Assembly: GCA_018398575.1 (NCBI GenBank)
Contig: JAGTXZ010000011.1
Location: 806,001-870,000, forward strand
Length of the DNA stretch: 64,000 nucleotides
Source: Ampelomyces quisqualis
Lineage: Eukaryota > Ascomycota > Dothideomycetes > Pleosporales > Phaeosphaeriaceae
Direction of reading: 5' to 3'
This document shows, in pieces, positions 14,501-25,461 of this stretch. A program made the translations under genes and the position numbers. Under the pieces are notes generated by a model that worked only from the letters and a program-made list of their open reading frames with translations, made no database searches and was not told the DNA's origin. Positions within the stretch are counted from its first letter, which is position 1. Each line of letters starts with the position of its first letter.

Positions 14501-14639
14501 GCTATAAATAATAAAGGTAATATACTATATAAACGCGTACTTTATTCTTTAGAATTGAAATTAAAATATAAATATTATTATTAAAGTTATATATAAATTT
14601 ACATTACTATTACGTTAACTAACTACTAACACTATAATA
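8571..14639. other. Extremely AT-rich block, heavily mutated repeat
   Basis: About 6 kb that is almost only A and T, with very few CpG, CpA or TpG dinucleotides and no meaningful open frame on either strand. The sequence class changes abruptly at both ends, and similar motif-bearing DNA lies on both sides. This fits a separate element inserted into the flanking one and then saturated by RIP. No terminal repeats, transposase motifs or reverse-transcriptase motifs can be read with confidence. Confidence 0.6.
13917..13990. repeat. AGATAT/ATCT microsatellite
   Basis: A run of AGATAT units followed by the near-complementary TATCTATC units, which could form a hairpin. A pure (AT)n run follows at about 14025-14044. 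Low-complexity DNA inside the AT-rich block. Confidence 0.85.
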
Positions 14640-17600
14640 TAGCAACAATCTTACTTCCCCTAGTTTTGCACTTAATCTTGTATTAACTGTTATCTTTGCT
14701 TAAGTATATCTAGCTCTTGTGCCTGATTTTGCAATTGTAATGCCTTAAGATCTGCCTCTTGTTAATTAGCTTTAATTTCTTGTAACTAGCCCTTAATATT
14801 AAAGGTTGTATTGCTAGTAGCTGTGCGTAGTAGGCTTAGGCTAAAGAGACTAATATTGTATTAATATTGCAATTAAATAATCTTGTAGAGTCTTACCTGT
14901 CTTTGTAACTCTGTAAACTTTTAAATAGTAAGGCTAATCTAGACTTATATTAGGTAACGTTGTTTTAATGTAATAAGCATTCTTACTTGCGCCAAGAGAG
15001 TATTAGCTTCTTAATACTAGATAGAAAGCCTGCAACTAATCTCTTTCTACTTTTCCTCTTTAGAGAGAAATGCCCTCTTATTGCAATACTAAGAATATTA
15101 CTACTTAATGTTGCCTTAAAAAGAATAGAGTCTTCTAGTATCAAATTATTAGTCTTAGTTAGATTAAGCTCCTCTATATCTGTAGCTTATCTAATGTGCT
15201 TATGTTCTAAACAATTTATTAGTAAAAATAATGTAGTAATATTGCAATACTATACTCTTACAGGCTATATAGTTATAGAGCCTGTCTTTTAATATTATTA
15301 ATTAATACGTGTGTTTTATCCTCTATTCTTTATGTGCTAGAAACTAGGCTGTGTAGCGTTTATTAAGCTTAAAGGCACTTAACATATTAACAATGCAATG
15401 TTATTGCAATTATACTACTTACTTAAGTACAGCTGGCAACAACTATTCTCTAATACTATAGGAATATAACTAATTTCCTGCCTGTTTAGTAGCATTAGTA
15501 TAAGCCTATATTATCTTATAAATGTTGTTTAGAATGCAAGAACAATGCATATTAAGCCTAGTAGTAATAATAGGGTGCTTCTTATACTTTGCCTACGCTG
15601 CAACTACTAGCGTTAAATAAACTATACAGCGTTAGCGTAATTATGCAATAACCTAGTAATACTAACGCATTAACTAATTACATATCTTAAGGTACTTAAT
15701 TAAGGATTCTACTTCTAGGATTGCTTATATGCGCCTATATACTGTGCTACTATTACTAGCCTAACTAGCTGCTTAATTAATACTTCTTTAGAGATAAATT
15801 TAACAAAACAAAACAATATTCTTGCAATAGAAGTTCTATAGGCAATAATATAGATCTATTAGGGAAAGGTAGTGTCTAAGACCTGTGTATTGTATTAAGA
15901 CTGTATTAACGCTATTTAATTAGTATACATACTAGCTATCTGCTTTCTACACATATCTATAACTATAGCCTAAAAACCTAACCTATGTAGGTAAAACTAC
16001 TTTACTTCCTTGCTAGTCTTACGTGCTATTGCACTAAAAAGGCGTTAGAAGCCTATTTAGTACGTATAGTAGCAGTTTTAGTTTGTAATAATCCTTATAA
16101 GGGTTATAACTATAATAACGCATTAGTATTGCAATAAGACCTAAAGGCTTATATACTCTTCCTATACTTTAGGTACTACACTACAAAGATAATCTTGTTA
16201 AAGCCTATCTCTCTAATGCGTTTAAAAGATATATCTACTTTAAAAGATTAAAGCTTAAGTTCTTTCTAGTAAGTACTTATAAGAAGTAAACAATTATAAC
16301 CCTATCTTTATTATTAAAGATGTCTTAGATATACCTCTATTACAATAAAATTAGTATTAGTTTTTAAGCTTATTGTAAAAACATTACCTTATTAGGTAGT
16401 TTGTTCTTGTAATTCTTTTTCTACTTAAAAACTACACTATAAACGCTTTGCTTCTAAGGAAAGAACTTTATACGTTGTGCGTATAATAGACAACTAATCT
16501 AATTTATATTTGCAAAGCTAGAATGTATTAAAAATAGACTTGTAGCTTATTAGGCGTTGCAAAAAGCCTTAAGCTCTACTAAGCTAAGGAAGTTTGCTAC
16601 TAAGGTTAATTATTATAATAATCTTGCGCTATTAATAAGCTTACCTGTTATTATGTCTAGGTAAATAGATCTCTTTATAACCTTAAGAAGCTTATTAGTT
16701 AGCTAGCCTAGCAGCTTAGATAGAGGTAGAGAAGTAACATTGTATTGCCTATGCAAGTAGTATATAATATAAGGATATAAATCTAGATTCTAAGGAATAT
16801 AGATTGTAATCCTTACTCTATTATCTAGGTAGAGTATTACCTTCTCTTAGCCCTAGGAGTAATTAATTTCTAATGTCTTATTAGTATAATATTGCAATAA
16901 CAACGCAAGATTATTGCTTACTATAATACTTGTTCCTAGAAGAAGTGCTCTTAACCTGCCTATATACAGCAGGTATAGTTAGTAACACAATTCTTCTAGA
17001 TACATAGAAATTAAACTTTTTCTAATTAATTGTATTAGGCTTAACATAATAATAGTAATGCAATCTATAGTTATCTAGCCTACTAGTGTTATTAACACAA
17101 CAGATGTAAGAGCAGTAGTTACCTAGTAGATTCTACTAAATGTTAATACAAGATTAATGTAATAAGATAGGCGTACTATACTAGTTTATATAGGATTCTC
17201 TTTGCTAATTAACATCTAGGCTTCTAATTGTTATAAGCTCTTTCTTCCTTAAATCTTTAGGCTGTAGCGCAGTATAGACTTGTTATTGCAATATTAATGC
17301 AAGCCTCTGCTAAGTTGTAGTTGTTATTTTATAGCTTCTTTAATAAGGCCTATATTAAGCTGCTTACAGAGGTATATAGTATAGACCTTAGGTCTAAGTA
17401 TAGATAGGTGTATCTACAGATCCCTGTAGTAATACAGGTACAACGCATTACTGTTATATTAAGAGTAGAACACGTAGTTAGCTTATATACCTAGACTTCT
17501 TTAGTTAAGTACTAAACGTCTTGTAATACTATTAAAATTGCAATAACTTTAGTTAAATAGACTTACTTTAATTATATTCTTTAGATTTACTTTTGTTATA

Positions 17601-18400
17601 CCTTTAATGTTAACAAGGTATATATATCCTTTAGCATGTATTTTAGAATACTCTAGTAATGCATTAACAATGCATGCCTTGCAACTAACAACTAGATTCT
17701 AGCTACCTATAAGGATAATCTAGCTATTATCCTTCTTCTAATATAATACATTAACGTTACAATACAATTGCAATAAGGTTTTGTACTTATAATAGATTTA
17801 TCCTTTAGCAGAATTACTATTTAACTACCTTTAAGCCTAGGATCCTTAAGCTTAATAGTCTTATTATATTCTAATAATATAATATTATTATTATTGTTAA
17901 TTGTAAGATTCTCTAGTTAGAGTCTTATAGCAGTAACAATTATATTAGGAGAGAGTATATTATTGTTACTACTGCGTGCTATTATTACGTTAATAACAAA
18001 GTAAATAGTAATAGAAGTTACTTACTACTATATGTATAGAAGTTTGTAGCTATTGTTAATAGTTTAAGAGATTTAATAGGCAAGTATTTGCCTTAAGAGA
18101 TAGCCTTTTTATAGCATTAATTTTACAATCTTACCCTTTAGTGTTAGGACGTAGGTATATATTTGCTGTGTTACACTACAATCCTATTGTACTTGTAATA
18201 TAATAAAACCTTATTTTGCATTTTCTAACTACTTGTTAATATATTCTTAACTTTGCAGATTACAATCTTATTATGCTACTAATATAATAATGTTTTATTC
18301 TAGAACTATAACAATAAGTGTTGCATTCTTAACTCTACTAACCTTAATTCTATTGTAATAAGAATGTAATAATACCTTATCCTACTACCACAAAAGCTTA
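14640..18400. other. RIP-affected repeat remnant, second part
   Basis: Same composition as 6937-8570 and the same recurring TTGCAATA/TATTGCAA motif, for example near 15079, 15237, 15391, 16128, 16887, 17283, 17535, 17770 and 18337, in both orientations. The longest open frame is about 100 codons (14987-15292, +) and resembles no protein I know. Probably the other half of the element interrupted by the AT-rich block, or a related copy. Coding potential cannot be assigned. Confidence 0.4.
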
Positions 18401-18425
18401 GGAGGTAGATTCTTAGCTTGCCTAG

Positions 18426-18481
18426 CCAACAGCGCTAAAACGCTTGGCACGGAGCAAAGTCCAAGTTTTTAGCGTGGCGGG
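18426..18481. repeat. Imperfect inverted repeat (hairpin) at the AT/GC border
   Basis: Left arm 18426-18447 (ends GCTAAAACGCTTGG) pairs with right arm 18461-18481 (starts CCAAGTTTTTAGCG) around a 13-base loop. It sits where the RIP-mutated DNA gives way to normal sequence, so it may mark a transposon end. The family is not identifiable. Confidence 0.55.
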
Positions 18482-18719
18482 TTAAGGTGTATCCTGACTT
18501 ATAGAAGATAATACTGCGTAGCGTAAGCTGTTAAATGCTCTTTTACGTCTATAAATAGAGGTCTACTTTCTTATTGTTATTTCCCTCCTAACGTAATAGA
18601 AAATTGCTAAGAGTACCTGCGCAGATAATATAAGCACAGACAATACAGCTATAGCCTATAATAGTAGTTAAATAGAGTACGCGTCTACTCTACAGGCTGT
18701 AGCTATATTGTATATTTGA

Positions 18720-18850
18720 AGAAGCCCCTCAGGCCACGAAGCTGCCAAAGAAGCCCTGCTGCTCAAGCTTAAGAAGCCCTTAGGCTGCCTCGGGCCGCGA
18801 AGCCGCCAAAGAAGCCCTCCCCTCCTACTAAAAAAGCCCTCGCGCTGAAT
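18720..18850. repeat. GC-rich imperfect tandem duplication
   Basis: Two copies of a roughly 52-60 bp unit (18721-18772 and 18773-18834), each containing GAAGCCCT and GCCAAAGAAGCCCT, then a partial third. Some C-to-T differences between copies look RIP-like. This is the first GC-rich DNA after the AT-rich block. Confidence 0.6.
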
Positions 18851-19201
18851 TCCGAGGCCGCGCAGGCCAGCCTATCTAACCACGGAGATTATCGTAGTCC
18901 AGTGCGCTCGTTGCGATCAAGGTTGGCTTCAATGGTCCTGGAAGTATGAGATGAATACTTTCCTATGACTTTGAAACCATCCCACCATGGGCCGCGTAAT
19001 CTCAACGGCGGCTCATATCTTGACAATCCCAAGAGGATGTAGATGACGAGGCCTTCCGCCCAGCCTTGTAAGCTCCGCTTAGTTTGAACTTTGTGGGATC
19101 GGGTATGTATGCAACGTTACCGAAATAGCACCAATTGAGGCATTCATTTATGATCCCGCTGCAACCCCCAGAATGTCCCGTGGCTCACTGCGTCCGTTCT
19201 T

Positions 19202-20465
19202 TTGAACATGTTGGATACGCAGCGACACTACTACATTGGACTGGCCGTCTTCATTGTGCTGCTGTCCTTTAGCTTTTTCCTGTTCCACGATGGAGGCTCG
19301 ACCGCGTACCAGACGGTCTCAAAGGTCCCTTACCGATGTCCAGCTCCCATCGAATCGTGCGAACGCCTCCTTGCCTTGGTCGCGTTGACCCCTAACCAGA
19401 CACAGATCCGCGAAACCCGACCTAAGCGCCGCCGTATCCTCGCTATTCAGCTCGATCAAACACGATCCAACGAACCTCGAATACCGCGATGCCTCGGGCA
19501 GACTGTTCAAGGCAAGCCAGACAATATGGAAGAAGCCCTTAGGCAAGAAGATTCTAGTCGTGGACATTGACACGCGCGTGCCCAACCAAGACAACCAGAT
19601 CCTTAACTCCGAAACAGTCAACTTCGAGACACTTGAAATGAAGAATGGCGGCCTCGTTTCAAACGGCATTATGAACCACTACTTGTACGCGATGATACAC
19701 GGCTACGAATACAAATACTACCAAGCGCAATCCATCAAAGACCACCACGACACATGGATCCTCCCACACGCCTTGCGAGAATTCATCCCCGACTACCGAT
19801 TCGTCGTCACCATGGACGCCGACGTGACGATCCCCCACATGGAAGTTCCGTTGGAATGGCTCTTCAACCGCTGGGGCATCCAGCCACACACATCCATTGC
19901 GCTGCCCTGGGACACGCTCGAAGTCCGCAACGGCAACAAAGTGTCTGTCGACAGCAAGGGTATGCTCGTGCTCAACACGGGCTTCGTAGTTGCGCAAGAT
20001 TCGACGACGACGCGCGACATGCTAGAAAAATGGCGCGACTGCACGTCTGAAAGCCGGTACGCGGGCTGCGCCACTTGGGCGCAAACATGGTCGCACGAGC
20101 AGCGCGCTTTCAGTGAATATATCCGCTACGACTACAACTACACACCCGAGACGGTCGTTAGCATCGATTGCGACGACGCAATGGGCTATCCGGGCATTGC
20201 TGCTGAATTCGCGAAACCAGGAGAATATGAGGTGTCGGACTGCGGTGGGAATTTCGTGCGGCATTATACCCTGGGCAAAGAACGAGTCAAAGAGGCGGGC
20301 ATGTTGAGCGTGATGAATCCACTTGCCGAGATTCTTCAGAAGCAGTTGTTAAAGAATAAGAATACTGTGTGGTATAGGGAGCCGGAGAAAGCAGAGCAGA
20401 GCAAGACGAGTGATGGAGAGGAGAATGTATTGCTAGATATAGATGGCGTTGTGCCTACGGGATAG
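19202..20465 (+). CDS. Type II membrane glycosyltransferase (nucleotide-sugar transferase fold)
   Basis: Predicted 404 aa from two exons, 19202-19356 and 19406-20465. The 49 bp intron has a weak GTGCGA donor, a CTAAC branch site and a CAG acceptor, and joins two frames that each look coding. The N-terminus has a short cytosolic stretch and one hydrophobic signal anchor (about residues 10-28), typical of Golgi transferases. The catalytic part has a VVDIDTRV strand and a TMDADVTIP segment whose DAD fits the metal- and nucleotide-binding DxD motif. This resembles the GMA12/MNN10-like (GT34-like) group of fungal proteins. Donor and acceptor sugars are unknown. It is the first intact gene beside the RIP-mutated block. 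If the weak donor is wrong, the gene would instead carry a frameshift between 19320 and 19405. Confidence 0.7.
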
Positions 20466-21692
20466 ATTCACGGTTGAGCTTGCATGTTGTATATATTCTC
20501 TCTAGCGAGCAAGAGCTCTAGCGTTTTTATCTCCCAGGAACCTCGCATCATTACCAGACGGAATACGACAACACCACCAAGTAACATATATCTCCATAAT
20601 AGACAAGACGAAAACCCCCCGCCCCGAGTTGCAACCACTTCAAAAAATTAAATATCCACCAAAATCCACTACTCTCTCCCTCGTTCCCTCCCTCACCTAC
20701 TCAAATTACAGTCAGCGCCATATCCCCACTCTCCGCATCATCATCATCATCGCCATCACCATAAACCATCCCCTTCCGATCTCCACATCAGAGCTATCGA
20801 ATTCCTCGTCACACCCCCCCTCCCCTCCCCCCCAATCCTCACCCGCTCGCCAGGGCTATCGCACCAGAAAGAAGATGACCGCACAGCGAGGAGCGGAAAG
20901 AAAAGGGGCGGGGGAAGGGGGAGTCGGATCAAGTGTAATTTTGTGGGTTTGTCGTCATTTGGAGGATTGAGTGGAAGCGGGGAGGGGGGGGGTGTAGAGA
21001 ATATGTGGGGACTGACTTACTGTGAGGAAGTGGAGGGGTGACGTGGTGTGGGCGATGTCGGACGATGGTTTGGGGGTAAAAGGGTGGTGGGTTGGAGAGA
21101 CGGGAACTGGACTGGGTAGAAGATGGGGATGGGGATTATGTAAGCTGGTGGACTTGGCGACCAGCCACCACTAGCTGCAACGTGACGTGGTGCCGTGGCT
21201 TGGATTTTGCATCGGTGTTTTTCTGCGCTGAGTATTGGTTGGAGGTTTAGATGGGTAGGGCTACAAGGGGCTGTGTAGAGTCGGGGTTGTGTTGTTGTTG
21301 TTGTGTGCGTTGGAATCGATCGGTCCCAAGTAGATATTCGTGGCGAAGGAGATGAGATCATTTACAAGCGGTTTGTGTGTTCCAACAGGAGAAGACTTGA
21401 AGACTTGCGATACTCGTTTACCCGCTGGGACAATCTGTTCGCGATATGTACCATGTGAGGTAAGACTCGCTGGAGCAGCGAGGTGAGGAGTCGGTTCAGT
21501 TGCAGTTTTGGTTCAATGCACATTTGTTGTGGCAACGATGCCGAATAGTATAATAAGTATGTACAGGAAAGCTCAAACCTTATGAGGGATGCGGAAATCT
21601 TTGGTTTATAAGTATAGAGACAAAATGAGATGAAATAGCAGTGGTGTGGGAGATTGAAACAAAGGGAAGAGGTAGAAAGGTGCTTCGCACAC
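20466..21692. other. Intergenic, no gene seen
   Basis: Region between two convergent genes. It contains pyrimidine-rich, low-complexity sequence (a C-run near 20813-20840, a G-run near 20983) and short frames that look non-coding. Nothing else is supported. Confidence 0.6.
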
Positions 21693-23720
21693 CTAGCATG
21701 CTCCAGAAATGTCGCACGCGATCTTCTCAGCTAGCGCATCTATGGTAGGTCAGTATGGAGTTAAGTCTGATTCGCACTCGTGAAAACTTACAGACAGTAG
21801 CCATGGGATGACCAGGGGGCAGCAGTGGGAAGATACTCGCGTCCACCACACGCAGTCCCTGCACGCCATACACACGACCCTGCGTATCGACAACAGCCAT
21901 ATCATCGTCTTCCTTGCCCATCGCATTCGTACACGAAGCATGATAAACAGTGTTGTAACTTCGCTTGATCACGTCGAGGATCTGCGCATCGGTCGTGATA
22001 TTCGCACCTGGGAAGCGCTCAGGCGTGTCGCTGACAAGAAGTGGCTTCAGGGCGTCCGTGGCCCAGAACTGCCGCGCCCGCTTGTATCCGGCGATGGCGA
22101 TCTCAACATCAGCTTGATCGGAGAGGAAGCCTGGATCGATCAGCGGCGCCACAGCCGCATCGGCAGAGGAGATGCTGACGCTGCCTCGACTGAAGGGCAT
22201 GACGATCGCAGGCGCAAGGCTGGCGTATTTGTAGCCGTCAGCTGGGTCCCCAAAGCGATTGTTTGCCTGTGTTCCCATGTAGCCGGCGAAGCTGATATAC
22301 TCCAATTCGGGCCAGTCAGCTGGATGAGTGGCTAGTTTTGCAAGCGTGTCGTTGGAGAAGGACTGGCGCATGTTGTCGGGCACCTTCTCCCAGCCGAGAA
22401 CGTCTACGGCAGTGCTTGCATAGATGCCAGCAGCGCGCGAATGGTAGTCTTGAGCTGCCTGTGCTGCAAAAGCTGGATCTGCGAGCGAGGACGCCGTATC
22501 CACGTTGACACGGTACGACGGCCCGAAGTAGATGTGGTCCTGCATGCCTTTTCCAACACCTTTGCGATCGGCAACGACGGGAATGTTGAGAGATGACAGC
22601 GTCTCCGCAGGACCTACGCCCGATACCATGAGCAACTGCGGTGAATTGAATGAGCCAGCCGACAAGATCACCTCCTTCTTGGCCGAAAGGTAGTACTCAA
22701 AACCATCGGTATCTATCTGCACACTGACAGCCTTGGTGCCATTGAACACAATCTTCTTCGCAAAAGCTTGCGTGTAGACTGACAAGTTGGGCAACTCCAG
22801 CGCTGGCAAGAGGAAAGCTGTTTCCGACGAATCGCGGTGCATGTTGTCCTCTTGGAGGGTGGACAATGTGTACGATTGCCCGAGGAGCGAGCCGCTTTGC
22901 AAACCGTCGATGATGGGAAAACCCAGCTCCTGGAGACCTTTGACTGTCCACGTCGCAAAAGCCTGGACGTAGTGGGAGTAGGTAACTGATAACGGGCCAG
23001 GCTTGTCTGCCAGCTCCATAACGCTCGCCTCGTAGTTGGGTGTGCCATTAACGGAACGGAGGCTCATATCTGGTGGCGTGAAATTGACGCTTTTCTGGAA
23101 CCATGGCAGAAAGTTGTCCCACGCATAACTTTGATCCCCAACGGCATCGGCCCACATTTGGTACGAGGCATTGGTGCCGCGGTGGTAGGTCATGAAATTG
23201 CGGGATGATGAGCCTCCAAGAGTCTTGCCTCGCGCATAATGGATCGAAAGATTGTAAGCCCCCTAAGTCACGACGATTAGCAACTACTCCTAAACTGGAA
23301 TCATCTCTTTGTGCTCACAATTTGGGGTGTCGTTTGATATCCCCAGTCGATCAATGGCTGCCAATCGTTCTTATCTGTGCCCGTGAAGGCTCCAGCGCCC
23401 ATCGGAACCTGACTGAGGTTTCCATTGGTGATCTCATAAAAACCACCAGCTTCCACAACGGCAACACTTCCGCTTTGCTGTTCAGCCAATCTTGCTGCAA
23501 GCGTGAGACCAGCGTTTCCACCGCCCACAATAACGTAGTCGAATGTCGCGTTGTCGCCAGGAATACCGAAAGACGACCCTAATGGGATGCCCCGGTGGTC
23601 GAGGGAGATGTCCCGATGATGGAGAGGGTTACCGGTGGCCTGGTAGGTCCCCCAGGCCAGAGCTAATGCCGCTGTTGACTTGGAGCAATGCATTGCCAAG
23701 GTAGTGCGGTGGAAAAACAC
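21693..23720 (-). CDS. Secreted GMC-family FAD oxidoreductase
   Basis: Predicted 639 aa from three exons on the minus strand: 23720-23319, 23262-21792 and 21739-21693. Introns are 56 bp (GTGAGC..TTAG) and 52 bp (GTAAGT..TAG). The ADP-binding motif VIVGGGNAG is near residues 63-71. The GMC signatures follow: RGKTLGGSSS after the first intron and SAGSFNSPQLL mid-protein. The C-terminal part has the catalytic-pair region with YHASCTN and PPGHPMATVYALAEKI. The last exon is needed to complete that conserved end. The N-terminus is hydrophobic; starting at Met10 (23693) would give a cleaner signal peptide. The family (CAZy AA3) oxidises alcohols, sugars or aryl alcohols and makes H2O2. Here it lies next to a divergent regulator and a possible secondary-metabolite cluster, so it could be a tailoring oxidase. 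The substrate cannot be read. Confidence 0.9.
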
Positions 23721-25461
23721 GTTTCTGTGGAACGATCACCCAAAGCCAGGCTGCTGGGACTTCCTGCCACGCTTAATATATGACTATGCATTCTTAGCCC
23801 CCATAGTCCCCTGAAGCTTTGAACCCCATTCGTTATAGCTTATTGGTGTCTACCATGACGCCCCTGAGTGATACCCGCTGACATGGCATAAGGCTCCTGC
23901 ATACGAGAATTGACCGAAGCCACCTGCTGGCTGAGGTCGCGAAAGGCGCAACTAACCAGGACGATGGTGGCCTGGTAGCCTAGATGAAGCGGTGAGAAAG
24001 GCAGTGGCGTACAACGACGAGGCAATGCCGGCGTACTTGGAGGCTATGCAAGGGGTTCCATGAACTAACTATCATGTATGTCAGCGGGTCTGGTGCTACC
24101 TACCAATATAGGGACGTTCCGAGCCGAGGGGGGATGCGGATAATACGGCACAAGACGGAGAGCCGAACCATCGCTGAAAACAGTATGTACTTCGTTACAG
24201 ATCAGCCAATGACCTAACGCTATGGATCACTTTGGGGTGGAATACTTACGGTGGTGACGTTTTAAGAAAGAGCTACGTTCCGTAGCGTGCATGAGGCAAA
24301 CCAGTCAGCATGACTCGGCCACCCACCGGCGAGTTGCGCAGGTAGGCACTGGCAGAGAATTTTCGGATGGGAGTAAGCGAGAAGGCCGTATAGCCCTACG
24401 AATAGTTCCCGATATAGGTCTGCAGAAAGGGGGGTCTGAAAATTCCCTGCTAGGAACAGAATAGCCAAAAGCAGGGCTATACTTAGTCCCTGCATTCTAG
24501 AAGCTGCAGCATCTAGTAACCACTACCCGGCCACCCGGCCAAGATTTTTCCGGTTAGCGATGTGAGCGGGTACTTCCCAGTTATCACAGTATCAGATACT
24601 GTACTGCTAGCGGTATCTCTGTTCCCATGTCCTTCCCTAGGCATGGGTCAGTCAGGCCGTGTCAATATTTGCGAGGCAAAGCTAACGTTTGGCGACCAGA
24701 GCAGACCTCTTAATAGCCCGCCAGCCCGCTAACAATATCCGAAAAAGTCTCACCATACAAACATGATTGCAGATCTTAAGAAAGTTGTCACTACTACGCT
24801 TCTGGACCTACACATATGGTTTTCAAGTTCAGCTACTAACTGCTTGTGTAAGCCGTAGGCTGTAGCTGTTTCTGTCTACCCTAGCTGCTGTAGGATTAGT
24901 TGCAATTGGGGATGAAAGAAAGGCCACAAAGGGGGGAGAGCCCATTCAACAAACAGGTAGCGTAGCGTCCTTTACAATGTATGAAAGCTGCATCCCGTAA
25001 CATTGCCGAGCTAATCACTTGCATCCAACCCTGACTGGATCCATAGTCATGTTTCAGCACCTGTGATTGGATCGAATGCCGAGACGTAGCCGTCTCTGGC
25101 TCTAGCACAAACGTCCTGCACATCAGCTAATACGGCAGGTATGCAGAGGGCTGACGCACACGTGTGTGAACCATGTCTCCCGCAAGACAAGATGCCACAA
25201 GCCAAGCCCCCTTGGAAAAAACTAGGCTGTTTGTGGTGCTGGAGACCGCGGAGACGTCGTCCAAGTGGTCCGGGCGCGAGGCTACGTTGGGCTAGATCAG
25301 AACCTTACCGCCTGCCTCATCTATCTCTGGCTAACGTCAGCCTTGTACCGGTCCAGTGGGACGGCTGTCAGATTTTCCGACTCTCCTCGTGAAGAAAACG
25401 GCCAACACTCTTCTTCGCTTCTGTCCATGCACTTCCAAGGAGTTGCGGACCTCCAACCGCC
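23721..25461. other. Divergent promoter region, about 1.7 kb
   Basis: Lies between the divergent GMC oxidoreductase and Zn2Cys6 regulator genes. No conserved gene is visible. One short minus-strand frame (24262-24495) begins with a signal-peptide-like stretch and is listed separately. Confidence 0.6.
24262..24495 (-). CDS. Possible small secreted protein (weak)
   Basis: A 77-codon frame with a hydrophobic N-terminus (MQGLSIALLLAILFLAG) followed by a short region with three cysteines. The size and leader fit a small secreted or effector-like protein. There is no homology I recognise, no supporting codon evidence, and frames of this length are common by chance. Low confidence. Confidence 0.2.
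   Translation of the reverse strand: MQGLSIALLLAILFLAGNFQTPLSADLYRELFVGLYGLLAYSHPKILCQCLPAQLAGGWPSHADWFASCTLRNVALS

Noticed and set aside
14987..15292. 101-codon open frame in the RIP-affected region
   Set aside because: Hydrophobic and repetitive with no resemblance to a protein I know. It lies among intron-like motifs and is probably chance in AT-rich DNA.
1..18400. CRISPR-like array suggested by the regularly repeated TTGCAATA motif
   Set aside because: Motif copies are imperfect and irregularly spaced, the DNA is fungal nuclear, and the copies coincide with intron-like ends.
20629..21361. Frames of about 110 codons on both strands in the intergenic region
   Set aside because: Low-complexity Ser/Pro/Ile-rich translations of pyrimidine tracts; no coding character.
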